From: Clostridia bacterium
GTDB lineage: Bacteria; Bacillota; Clostridia; Oscillospirales; Acutalibacteraceae
Direction: 5' to 3'
NCBI GenBank assembly: GCA_017435865.1
Contig: JAFSEF010000077.1
Location: 1 to 50,761 of the forward strand
Length of the DNA: 50,761 bases
Shown: in pieces, positions 1 to 7,605 of the stretch
Position numbering within the stretch: the stretch's first letter is position 1
Layout: the number at the start of each line of letters is the position of its first letter
The notes under the pieces: model-generated
Databases searched by the model: none
The model's input: the letters and a program-made list of their open reading frames with translations, nothing else
What the model was told of the DNA's origin: nothing
Translations under genes and position numbers: made by a program

Positions 1-191
1 CTTCGTTGCTTTTGGCCAACTTATCCGCCAAGTATGCCTTCATATTAAGTTTCTGTCCGTAGGGCTACGATTTCGCTATCCCTTCTTCTCGCCTGCACCT
101 CACGATGCAAACCTTGGGAGTCGCTTTTTAGTTCGTCGGCAACTACGCCTCGGTGGACTTTCACCACAGAGCATTGATATGCCCGTCATAC
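1..191 (-). mobile_element. 5' part of a probable group II intron, cut by the window edge
   Basis: Read on the minus strand from about 191 down to 1, this stretch has no convincing protein frame but resembles domain I of bacterial group II introns: a GTATG-like 5' end near 190, the GTGAAAGTCCAC element about 40 bases in, and then the GA-rich stretch with GAGGTGCAGGCGAG and AACTTAATATGAAGGC that precedes the maturase gene in many clostridial introns. The maturase frame would lie beyond the window. The element starts directly after the hairpin at 195-227, the kind of site that group IIC introns target. The exact 5' boundary is inferred. Confidence 0.6.
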
Positions 192-194
192 CAA

Positions 195-227
195 GAAAAC
201 GGTCGCCGTAACGCGGCGACCGTTTTC
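195..227. terminator. Hairpin next to the intron, terminator-like
   Basis: A perfect 14-bp inverted repeat (195-208 with 214-227) with a 5-base loop. On the minus strand the stem ends in GTTTTC followed by TTGG, so the T-run lies partly inside the stem. It may have ended the transcript of the 361-1968 gene or a gene lost when the intron inserted. Confidence 0.5.
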
Positions 228-280
228 GATTCGTCCATCTCCGAGCACGTGAAGCGTGCGTTCGGAGGGACATACAATAT

Positions 281-323
281 TTTTTTACTTTATAGAAAAC
301 GCAGTTTCCTATAAAGTAAAAAA
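281..323. other. Long near-perfect hairpin
   Basis: Bases 281-300 pair with 304-323 over 20 positions with a single A-C mismatch and a 3-base loop (GCA). The A/T-rich base of the stem gives T-runs on both strands. It overlaps the flank of the terminator at 320-353 and could be a second, back-up terminator. Confidence 0.55.
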
Positions 324-353
324 GGAACGACACTGAAAAATGTCGTTCCTTTT
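320..353 (-). terminator. Rho-independent terminator of the serine hydrolase gene
   Basis: A 13-bp perfect stem (320-332 with 341-353) and an 8-base loop; reading minus it is followed by a T-run. It begins 8 bases after the stop codon of the gene at 361-1968. Confidence 0.8.
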
Positions 354-360
354 ATAATTG

Positions 361-1968
361 TTATTCTTTTATAATGCGACCTCTGTGTTTCGGTTCCACA
401 ATGCCGGGCAACCTGTATAATGCCTGTTTGGCAAGTGCAACCACCACAGGATTCTTGAACATGGTGGGCACACCCAATGCGAGGTTTGCAGCGATTTCAC
501 TGACAGGCGGTTCGCTGGACGGCTTCATCACAACGCGGTCATTGAGTTTAAAAGTAAATGCAAGACGGCGTTTTCCGATGGTATTCACGGGACGCACATC
601 CACAATAAAGCGGTTTGCTTTATCCCAGTATGCACTGCAGCAAACAACATAATTCATCTGTCCCAGTCGCATTTCACCGTATCTGTAATGGCCGTCCATA
701 CCGCAGATAACAGTGTTTGCCTCGTGTCCTTCGGTCCAGCTCATGGAGCATTCTTTTTCGCGGAACGAAAAACGGATATTGTCAATGTTCCCTGCTTTGT
801 CCGCGGCCATGTAAACAACCGCCAACGGCAGCATACTGACAGGAAAACCGACAAGATTCAACAACACATTCTTACGCAGTCTGATCACACAGCCCTCAAG
901 ACGTTTTTCCCACGGACTTGAGGATGCAGGCAGCGGTTTATCAAGCGGAGCGTTCTGCAGCATTTCCGCAAGCTGCGGACAGGAAGTATCCGTTTTTACA
1001 CCGTTTTCATCAAAAAATGCACGCGGAAAATGCAGCCATATCTGTTTTCTGGCATTTTCTTCGCTGCAGACACCTGCGGTGCAGATGAACATGGCATCGT
1101 AGTCCTCAAACACAATACCGAACTGCGAAAACATTCCGTCGGCACGGTAGGTTCCGGGCACATGACATCTCCAGAAACAATAACCGTAACCGTTCACACT
1201 GTCAAGACCGCTGTTGTTGGAGTTATCAACAACAAAAGACGTCGCCGTTTTTGTCCATTCTTCATCCAGAATACGCTGTCCGTTGAAAACACCGCCCTGT
1301 GAATACATAAGCATCAATTTTGCAAGATCTTCCGTCTTCAGGAACACACCCCAACCACCGGCTTCAATACCGTAGGGATCGGTTTCCCACTGCGGATAGT
1401 CAATGCCGAGCGGTTCAAACAAACGCGGCTGCAAAAAGTCACGGACAGTCTGTCCCGTCACACGGTGCACAATTGCACAGAGCATATATATATTCTCGTT
1501 GACATAACGGAATTCTTTGCCGGGATCGTTGTACCACGGTGCATTCAGATAGGAAGTGATCCAGTTGCCGCGTGTCTTGTCATCAAAAATAGAAACATTT
1601 TTCCCCGAAGTCATGCTCAGCAGATGCTTCACTCGCAACATCTGCATACGCTCATCATTCTGATCCGGAATGTAATCAGGGAAAATGTCAACAATACGGT
1701 CTTCCACCGACAACAAACCTTCCTGCACACAAAAACCGACAGCGGTAGAAGTCAGAGATTTGCTGACGGAGTACATCTGATGCGGCGTTTCGGCATTGTA
1801 GGGTGCACGGTAGCATTCAGCCGCAACTTTCCCGTGACGAATGACCATAAAAGAGTGAAAACGCAGACCATGGTCTTGCATTTCCTGCACAAAACGAGCA
1901 ATTTCACGTGAAGAAACACCAACCTCTTCCGGCGTTGCTGCACGCGGAATGCGGATCTTGTCTGCCAT
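361..1968 (-). CDS. Serine hydrolase, beta-lactamase/class C PBP-like family
   Basis: A 535-residue protein of the serine beta-lactamase-like fold that includes DD-carboxypeptidases, esterases and EstB-type hydrolases. The active-site SxxK tetrad is SVSK at 67-70 (nucleophile S67, base K70) and the YxN motif is YVN at 155-157. Residues from about 380 onward form an extra domain seen in many stand-alone members. No signal peptide is visible, so it is probably cytoplasmic. The start is supported by a GGAGGG site 6 bases upstream. The true substrate cannot be read from sequence. It is transcribed alone, divergently from the ferredoxin gene, with its own promoter and terminator. Confidence 0.85.
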   Translation of the reverse strand: MADKIRIPRAATPEEVGVSSREIARFVQEMQDHGLRFHSFMVIRHGKVAAECYRAPYNAETPHQMYSVSKSLTSTAVGFCVQEGLLSVEDRIVDIFPDYIPDQNDERMQMLRVKHLLSMTSGKNVSIFDDKTRGNWITSYLNAPWYNDPGKEFRYVNENIYMLCAIVHRVTGQTVRDFLQPRLFEPLGIDYPQWETDPYGIEAGGWGVFLKTEDLAKLMLMYSQGGVFNGQRILDEEWTKTATSFVVDNSNNSGLDSVNGYGYCFWRCHVPGTYRADGMFSQFGIVFEDYDAMFICTAGVCSEENARKQIWLHFPRAFFDENGVKTDTSCPQLAEMLQNAPLDKPLPASSSPWEKRLEGCVIRLRKNVLLNLVGFPVSMLPLAVVYMAADKAGNIDNIRFSFREKECSMSWTEGHEANTVICGMDGHYRYGEMRLGQMNYVVCCSAYWDKANRFIVDVRPVNTIGKRRLAFTFKLNDRVVMKPSSEPPVSEIAANLALGVPTMFKNPVVVALAKQALYRLPGIVEPKHRGRIIKE

Positions 1969-2006
1969 AGAATTCCCTCCGATTTAATATAATGTTTATG
2001 TATATT

Positions 2007-2035
2007 ATAATAAAACACACCCGTAAGCTTGTCAA
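2007..2035 (-). promoter_or_regulatory. Promoter of the serine hydrolase gene
   Basis: Reading minus: TTGACA (2035-2030), 17-base spacer, TATTAT (2012-2007), ending about 38 bases before the start codon. Close to vegetative sigma consensus. Confidence 0.7.
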
Positions 2036-2049
2036 GCAGATATTTTTGT

Positions 2050-2078
2050 TGCAAGCACGGGATTTGTTTGTTATAATA
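2050..2078 (+). promoter_or_regulatory. Promoter of the EFR1-type gene
   Basis: TTGCAA (2050-2055), 17-base spacer, TATAAT (2073-2078), giving a leader of about 65 bases before ATG at 2152. Divergent to the promoter at 2007-2035. Confidence 0.65.
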
Positions 2079-2151
2079 TTTTCCGTAATGCAATTATTCT
2101 AAATCAGGATTCTTAATAAAATATAAACTTTTATTTTAAAACGGAGTGCTT

Positions 2152-2916
2152 ATGATACTGTATTTTTCAGGCACTGGCAACAGCCGCTACTGTGCCGAAG
2201 CGTTTGCGTATGCTTTGCAGGACGAAATGACGGATTGTTTTTCTTTTCTGCGTCAGAAAGAAAGTGCCGATTTGCACAGTGACCGTCCGTGGGTCTTTTT
2301 TGCACCGACCTACGCATGGCAGCTGCCGCATCTGTTCCGCGATTTTATTCTGAACAGCACCTTTTCAGGCAACCGCGATGCCTATTTTGTACTGACCTGC
2401 GGTGATGACGTGGGCAATGCAGGGGTTCTGCTCGAAAAACTGTGCCGCAAAAAGAATCTGCACTACCGAGGCATTCTTGAGGTTGTCATGCCTGAAAACT
2501 ATATTGCCATGTTCAATGTGCCGAAGCCTGCAACACAGAAGAAAATCATTGCCAATGCAGAACCTTCCATTCAGAACGGCATTGACTGCGTACGCAACAA
2601 CAAGGACTTCCCCGTTTACAAGGCGACATTCGTGCAAAAACTGAAAACGCACATCGTGAATCCCGTATTTTATGCCACCAGCGTGAAAGCCAAGGACTTT
2701 TATGCAACAGATGTCTGCATCAGCTGCGGCAAATGTGCAAATGTATGTGTTTGCAACAATATCCGCATGGAAAACGGCAGACCCGTATGGGGCAAGAATT
2801 GCACACACTGCATGGCATGCATTTGCAGATGCCCCAAAGAGGCGATTGAATATGCCGACAAAAGCAAAGGCAAACCGCGTTATGTTTGTCCGCCGAGAGA
2901 TAAAACCGAGAAATAA
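2152..2916 (+). CDS. EFR1-type flavodoxin-ferredoxin fusion
   Basis: A 254-residue cytoplasmic redox protein: an N-terminal flavodoxin-like FMN domain with the phosphate loop SGTGNS at residues 6-11, and a C-terminal bacterial ferredoxin with two 4Fe-4S motifs (C189/C192/C195/C199 and C217/C220/C223/C227). This matches the EFR1 family common in anaerobic Firmicutes; its electron partners are unknown. ATG 2152 is chosen because GGAG at 2143-2146 lies 5 bases upstream; an in-frame GTG at 2146 overlaps that site. The beta-helix gene follows after 30 bases and may be co-transcribed. Confidence 0.88.
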   Translation: MILYFSGTGNSRYCAEAFAYALQDEMTDCFSFLRQKESADLHSDRPWVFFAPTYAWQLPHLFRDFILNSTFSGNRDAYFVLTCGDDVGNAGVLLEKLCRKKNLHYRGILEVVMPENYIAMFNVPKPATQKKIIANAEPSIQNGIDCVRNNKDFPVYKATFVQKLKTHIVNPVFYATSVKAKDFYATDVCISCGKCANVCVCNNIRMENGRPVWGKNCTHCMACICRCPKEAIEYADKSKGKPRYVCPPRDKTEK

Positions 2917-2946
2917 AAGAATCATATACACAAGGAGGTTTGTTGT

Positions 2947-5073
2947 ATGCTCACACAGAAGATCATTTCCGTCCTGACCGCCATTTACCTGCTGTTCGGT
3001 CTTTGGTTTGTGCCTGCCGCAAAGGAAGAAGGTGTTTTCACCGAGCCGACCGAAACCGCAAAAACCGCATTTGACGAAGGGGTGTTTGCATTGAAAGAAC
3101 ATGACCTTGTTGTCGCCCCCGACGGCAACGACAGCAATCCCGGTACTTTGCAGCAGCCTTTGCTGACCTTGCAGGGTGCAAAAGAAAAGCTGAAAACCGT
3201 GAACACGGATGAAGAAATCACCGTATGGTTCCGCGGCGGCAGCTATCTGACCGACAAAGCCGTTCTTTTTGATACCACAGACCGCAGCGGTGTTACCTAC
3301 CGCAGCATTCCGGGTGAAGATGTGGTTTTTACAGGCTCCGTGGACATTGACACATGGCAGGAAGGCAGCATCAACGGAATCCGTGCTCTCGTTTCGGATG
3401 TGGACACGGACACGGTTTATTTCCGTTCGCTTTTCAAAGGTGAAACAAGACTTCCCGTCAGCACATGGCCCAAGGAAGGTGCATTTCAGGCACTCGGTGC
3501 AGAGGATGCCGATGCATTGCAGGTGAGCAACGACAACTTTAAACTCCATTGTGCTTTTTATGTCAATACGGATGAAATTATGGATTTTGCCAATTTCACC
3601 GATGTCAACGTCCGCATCATGCACAAATGGTGTGACGATATTCTTCCCATCCGTACCATCAACACACAAAACGGCAGAATTGAGCTTGCAAAGGCGGCTG
3701 CCATCACAATTTATCCCGATGACAACTTTATTTATGAAAACGTGCGTGAAACCGTCAGCCAACCCGGTGAATGGTACCTTGACCGCAGCGAAGGCAAACT
3801 TTATTACATCCCCTGCGATGGTGAAACGGCTGAAAATCTTGTGCTGTCCGCACCCGTGACGGATGCACTCATCACCATGGACGGTGTGCAGGATATCGCA
3901 TTCCGCGGCATCCGTTTTGTCAACACCGACTGGGATTTTGCAGACGGCACGCTGCGTGTATGGCCGATGGATGAAACCAATCCGCATTACAGCCAGCTTT
4001 CTTACCTGCCGACCCATCCGCAGGCTTCTTACGAAATACCCGCTGCAATCACGGTAAAAAATGCCGAAAACATCACCTTCGAAAACTGCACCTTCCGCAG
4101 CATTTCCGACACGGCGGTTATGTTCAAAGAAAATGTCAGCAGCTCCACAGTCAATGCCTGCTACTTCGACGAAATCGGCGGCAATGCGGTGTTCATCAAC
4201 GGTCGGCTGCATGTTCCTGCCACCACAAAGGACATTCACGTGACCAACTGCGAAATCAACAAATACGGCAGAATTTACAACCATTCCATCGGTGTGCTTC
4301 TGTGCCATGCAAGCGATTGCGTGATTGCAAACAATGAAATCCACGACGGTTGGTACACGGCTGTTTCCGTCGGCTGGGTATGGGGTTACGGCAAGAATCC
4401 GACCCGCAATATTCAGGTAAAAGACAATCTCATTTACAACATCGGCAACAGCTGGCTGTCAGACATGGGCGGTATTTATACCCTCGGCATTCAGCCCGGC
4501 ACCGTGCTCAGCGGCAATGTGATTTACAATGTCGGCTGCTACGACGGTGCAAACGGTTACGGCGGTTGGGGTATTTATCTTGACGAAGGTTCCACGCAGA
4601 TCACGGTTGAAAAGAACCTCGTTTACGATTGCTCGTCCCAGACCTTCCATCAGCATTACGGCAGAAACAATATCATCCGCAACAATATTTTTGCATTCGG
4701 TAAAGACGGTGCGTTCATCATTTCAAGAAACGAAGACCACAATTCCCTGTTCCTGACCAATAACATCCTTGTGACGGATGATGCGGTCATGTACAAGAAC
4801 ACGGTGGAAGAACACTGGTTTGTTGACAACAACAATCTCTATTGGGATTACAGCAGAAAAGCTCCGTATGCGGGCAATTCCACAAAGGTCGATGAACGTG
4901 TAAGCCTTGTGACCATGATCGCACGCGGTCATTTTAATGAAGCCATTTTCAAAGATCCCCTGTTCCGCGATGCCGCAAACCGTGATTTCACCCTGGCTGA
5001 AAATTCCCCGGCATTCGAAACCGGCTTTGAAGCCTTTGATTACAACGCAGGCACACCCTACATTTTTGAATAA
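2947..5073 (+). CDS. Secreted right-handed parallel beta-helix protein
   Basis: 708 residues. An N-terminal hydrophobic segment (about 5-24, after MLTQK) looks like a signal peptide or anchor. Next is a module starting LVVAPDGNDSNPG (about residue 54), typical of proteins with DUF1565/beta-helix repeats, and then a long region (about 300-650) rich in short N/I/V turns such as ITFENCTF and NIIRNNIF, which form beta-helix coils. Such folds are found in polysaccharide lyases and glycoside hydrolases, so a role at extracellular glycans is likely, but no catalytic triad could be assigned. The start has AAGGAGG 8 bases upstream. Confidence 0.82.
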   Translation: MLTQKIISVLTAIYLLFGLWFVPAAKEEGVFTEPTETAKTAFDEGVFALKEHDLVVAPDGNDSNPGTLQQPLLTLQGAKEKLKTVNTDEEITVWFRGGSYLTDKAVLFDTTDRSGVTYRSIPGEDVVFTGSVDIDTWQEGSINGIRALVSDVDTDTVYFRSLFKGETRLPVSTWPKEGAFQALGAEDADALQVSNDNFKLHCAFYVNTDEIMDFANFTDVNVRIMHKWCDDILPIRTINTQNGRIELAKAAAITIYPDDNFIYENVRETVSQPGEWYLDRSEGKLYYIPCDGETAENLVLSAPVTDALITMDGVQDIAFRGIRFVNTDWDFADGTLRVWPMDETNPHYSQLSYLPTHPQASYEIPAAITVKNAENITFENCTFRSISDTAVMFKENVSSSTVNACYFDEIGGNAVFINGRLHVPATTKDIHVTNCEINKYGRIYNHSIGVLLCHASDCVIANNEIHDGWYTAVSVGWVWGYGKNPTRNIQVKDNLIYNIGNSWLSDMGGIYTLGIQPGTVLSGNVIYNVGCYDGANGYGGWGIYLDEGSTQITVEKNLVYDCSSQTFHQHYGRNNIIRNNIFAFGKDGAFIISRNEDHNSLFLTNNILVTDDAVMYKNTVEEHWFVDNNNLYWDYSRKAPYAGNSTKVDERVSLVTMIARGHFNEAIFKDPLFRDAANRDFTLAENSPAFETGFEAFDYNAGTPYIFE

Positions 5074-5091
5074 ACTGCAACAAAAACGGCA

Positions 5092-5125
5092 GAACGCTTC
5101 TTCCCTTTCGGGGAGAAGCGTTCCT
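5092..5125. terminator. Bidirectional terminator between convergent genes
   Basis: A 10-bp outer stem (5092-5101 with 5114-5123) extended by GC pairs around a TTTC-containing loop. The minus direction has a better T-run (CCGTTTTTG), so it serves the spore protein gene best, but lies 18 bases past the beta-helix stop as well. Confidence 0.75.
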
Positions 5126-5143
5126 TATTATTCAGCAAAATGC

Positions 5144-5338
5144 TTATTTCATGCCGTTTTCGTAAGCCTGGATCATCTTTTTGACCATCTGACCGCCGAC
5201 AGAGCCTGCCTGCTTAGAGGTAAGATCACCGTTGTAACCCTGCTTGAGGTTTACGCCGACTTCGGAAGCAGCTTCCATCTTGAATCTGTTGAGAGCTTCA
5301 CGAGCTTCGGGAACAAGACTGTTCTTATTGTTGGACAT
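5144..5338 (-). CDS. Alpha/beta-type small acid-soluble spore protein
   Basis: 64 residues, the usual length of this family. These proteins coat DNA in dormant spores, shift it to an A-like form, protect it from UV and heat, and are degraded at germination. The GPR protease site is recognisable as EAASE at residues 22-26, and the conserved C-terminal DNA-binding segment runs from GYNGDLTSKQAGSVGG (34-49) to the end. Ribosome site AAGGAG sits 8 bases upstream. Its presence shows that the organism forms endospores. Confidence 0.95.
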   Translation of the reverse strand: MSNNKNSLVPEAREALNRFKMEAASEVGVNLKQGYNGDLTSKQAGSVGGQMVKKMIQAYENGMK

Positions 5339-5381
5339 TTCTGATTCACTCCTTCAGGTGTTTTTCTTGCGTTTGCAGTTG

Positions 5382-5410
5382 TAGTTTGAGCAAATGAAAC
5401 AGAAATATCA
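5382..5410 (-). promoter_or_regulatory. Possible forespore (sigma G-like) promoter of the SASP gene
   Basis: Reading minus: TGATAT (5410-5405), 16 bases, CAAACTA (5388-5382). This partly resembles the sigma G pattern (TGAATA / CATACTA) that drives ssp genes in Bacillus. The match is imperfect. Confidence 0.35.
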
Positions 5411-5439
5411 ATGAAAAAATTTGGTAAAAAAATCGGTTA

Positions 5440-6126
5440 TTATGTAGTCTGTTCTTCCACGATGCTGCGTACTGCCTGCATTTTTTCATCCAGAGCATTG
5501 CTCATAGCGGCACATTCAAGCAGTGTGTCCTCCACCTGTGCGAGTAATGCAGGTGAAAGATTCTTCTTGTAGCGGATGCGATGTTCAAGTGTGGCCCATG
5601 ACTGCATGGCAGTGGTACGAAGCTGTACCTCTACACGGACCATGCGTTTTTCATTGTACAGAAAAATGGGAATTTCAATGATCAGGTGCAGACTGCGATA
5701 CCCGTTCGGTTTCGGGTTTGTGATATAATCCTTCTTCGCAATCAGGCGAACATCATCCTGCTGCAACAGACATTCACTGAGCATATAAATATCGTCAATA
5801 TAGCTGCAGATCACACGTACGCCGCCGATGTCATTGAGGTTCTGTTCAACGGCTTGCGTGGTCATGGGCAGACCTTTTCGTTTCATTTTTTCGCGTATGC
5901 TTTCAGGCGACTTGATGCGTGTGTGAATCGATTCGATGGGATTGCGTTCATGCGAAAGCGAAAACTGTGCATCCAGCACCCTGAATTTGGTTTCAATTTC
6001 AAGCACAGCACAACGGTAGTACGTCATCAGCACTGCCATTTGCCGCAGCATACTTTCCAGTTCATCCGTTGATTTTTCAAGCAATATCTGCCTGAAGCGT
6101 TGGTCGACGGTAAGATTATTTTCCAT
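5440..6126 (-). CDS. relQ: RelQ/YjbM-type small alarmone synthetase
   Basis: A 228-residue single-domain (p)ppGpp synthetase that transfers pyrophosphate from ATP to GDP/GTP. It has no HD hydrolase, TGS or ACT domain, so it is of the small SAS class and not a long Rel. Visible motifs: basic segment REKMKRKG (78-85), D99 in DIGGVRVIC (metal), the G-loop NPKPNGYRS (137-145), and EVQLRT (166-171) followed by W177, E181 and H182. The pattern matches B. subtilis YjbM better than YwaC. It is monocistronic with a 5' leader that can form a long hairpin (6155-6228). The GAGGA site lies 10 bases before ATG. Confidence 0.9.
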   Translation of the reverse strand: MENNLTVDQRFRQILLEKSTDELESMLRQMAVLMTYYRCAVLEIETKFRVLDAQFSLSHERNPIESIHTRIKSPESIREKMKRKGLPMTTQAVEQNLNDIGGVRVICSYIDDIYMLSECLLQQDDVRLIAKKDYITNPKPNGYRSLHLIIEIPIFLYNEKRMVRVEVQLRTTAMQSWATLEHRIRYKKNLSPALLAQVEDTLLECAAMSNALDEKMQAVRSIVEEQTT

Positions 6127-6154
6127 TCTTAAACATCCTCAACAATATACTGTA

Positions 6155-6228
6155 TCGGCTGCATTCCTGCGGGACAACACAACACTCACAACAAGAAGGA
6201 GAACATACCAAACCGGGAATGCAGCCGA
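6155..6228 (-). promoter_or_regulatory. Hairpin-forming leader of relQ
   Basis: A 13-bp perfect inverted repeat (6216-6228 with 6155-6167) encloses a 48-base loop; the outer flanks also contain a matching 7-bp pair (6233-6239 with 6144-6150). On the minus strand TATAAT lies at 6242-6237 and TTGACA at 6268-6263, with an over-long 20-base spacing, so the stem would be at or near the 5' end of the relQ mRNA. The loop holds TCTCCTT, which could pair weakly with the ribosome site. Confidence 0.45.
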
Positions 6229-6345
6229 CATGGTATATTATAGCGGCTCCACTTCAACAAAATGTCAACAACATATGTATTTTTTATTAAGTTTATCTTT
6301 GTGATAATAAATATTACTTTTTCTTTTACTTTTTTTCATTTTTGA

Positions 6346-6392
6346 CTTGCACTAAGGACCTGTTCGGTGGTATGCTATAAGAGTTATAGCAT
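6346..6392 (+). promoter_or_regulatory. Promoter with a palindromic operator
   Basis: TTGCAC (6346-6351) and an extended -10 TGGTATGCT (TATGCT at 6371-6376), spacing 19. A perfect 9-bp inverted repeat with a 3-base spacer (6372-6380 / 6384-6392) covers the -10 and start region, as expected for a repressor site. Confidence 0.45.
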
Positions 6393-6417
6393 GCACTTAA
6401 AAAAGGAGGCATACAAA

Positions 6418-7584
6418 ATGCTTCAGATTTTCGACACCGTTCGCAGAATCGGTATTGAAACCGTACTTCCCGTTCGTCGGTTCTTTTACAAAAAAAGCAA
6501 CGGAAAACTGTCAAAAACGTTCTTTTCGGAAGCCGCTTTCCATACGGATATCCGCAGCGATGTACGCATCATAAAGAAACAGGAAGATGCTGTTTTTCTT
6601 GCAAAGTGCAATCCCGACGGCAGCATCAGCGACCGTGACTTTGTGATTCTGTCCACAACAGACCTGCATCTGGAAGGACACAAACCCGAAAAAGATGCAC
6701 AAAGCATTCAGATGCTGACCCGCCAGATCGCGGAAGTCAAACCCGATCTTGTCATTTTCACGGGTGACGTGATCCAGACCGCACATCAGCACATGGATGC
6801 CGCACAGTTTGCAGACATGATGGAAAAAATCGGTGTGTACTGGGTTTATGTCTACGGCAACCACGAAGCAAGAGAAGTCAAAAGCAATTACAAAAAGTTT
6901 TTGTATGACAACCTCATGAGTCGTCCGCATTGCCTGTGCCTGTTCGGCAAAGAAGACCTGTTCGGTTACGGCAACTTTGCGGTTCACATCATGAACTCCA
7001 ATGATTCACTCTCGCAGAGTCTGTATTTCTTTGATTCCGGCAGAGATATTGAAGAATCCGGCAGACGCGACGAAGGTCTTTCCGACGATGTAACGGGATA
7101 TGATTTCCTGAAAAAAAATCAGATTCAATGGTACAAAAACCATGTGCGTTCCATCGAAAAGGCATACGGAAAAACAAAGTCCATGCAATACTTCCACATT
7201 CCGCTGCCCGAATACGAAGAAGTTTTCACCCAAGCGGAAAACAAAACCTTTGTCCCCTCCGGCAAAGCAGAAATCAAATACGGCTCACAGCACGAAGGTA
7301 TCGGATGTGCCCCCTATAACAGCGGTATGTTTGCAGCCATCAAGGAACTCGGCAGCACACAGGCTGTATTCTGCGGCCATGATCATGTCAATGACTTCTG
7401 TGCATTGTATGAGGGTGTGTATCTTGTATACAATCAACCCGGCGGTTATGCGACCTATAATCTCGACGGCTACAACGGCATTCCCTGTGCCGAAAAGGAC
7501 CTGCAATTCGGTGTGACCGTCACCACCGTCCGCAAAGACGGCGGAATTGATATTCAACAAAGGCTGAATAATATTTACTTATAA
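6418..7584 (+). CDS. Metallophosphoesterase (calcineurin-like)
   Basis: 388 residues. The di-metal phosphoesterase motifs are in order: DLH at 82-84, GDV at 116-118, GNHE at 147-150, H260, and GHDH at 320-323. The family includes phosphodiesterases acting on nucleotides, nucleic acids and lipids; the substrate is unknown here. No signal peptide is seen, though the first 30 residues are basic/aromatic and could contact the membrane. ATG 6418 is chosen because AAGGAGG lies 8 bases before it; a longer frame from GTG 6367 would cross the operator. It is followed 21 bases later by the M20 peptidase gene, probably in one operon. Confidence 0.85.
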   Translation: MLQIFDTVRRIGIETVLPVRRFFYKKSNGKLSKTFFSEAAFHTDIRSDVRIIKKQEDAVFLAKCNPDGSISDRDFVILSTTDLHLEGHKPEKDAQSIQMLTRQIAEVKPDLVIFTGDVIQTAHQHMDAAQFADMMEKIGVYWVYVYGNHEAREVKSNYKKFLYDNLMSRPHCLCLFGKEDLFGYGNFAVHIMNSNDSLSQSLYFFDSGRDIEESGRRDEGLSDDVTGYDFLKKNQIQWYKNHVRSIEKAYGKTKSMQYFHIPLPEYEEVFTQAENKTFVPSGKAEIKYGSQHEGIGCAPYNSGMFAAIKELGSTQAVFCGHDHVNDFCALYEGVYLVYNQPGGYATYNLDGYNGIPCAEKDLQFGVTVTTVRKDGGIDIQQRLNNIYL

Positions 7585-7605
7585 AAAAGAAAGGATGTCC
7601 GCAAA

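Noticed and set aside
100-333. 77-codon minus frame in the intron/terminator region
   Set aside because: It crosses the intron 5' end and two terminator hairpins, with no ribosome site.
2365-4344. Long open frame (659 codons) on the minus strand opposite the beta-helix and ferredoxin genes
   Set aside because: It mirrors two well-supported genes, has no family signal or ribosome site, and shows the Cys/His/Phe-rich composition typical of antisense frames.
6237-6268. Firm relQ promoter
   Set aside because: TTGACA and TATAAT are present but 20 bases apart, longer than the working range, so it is mentioned only with the leader.
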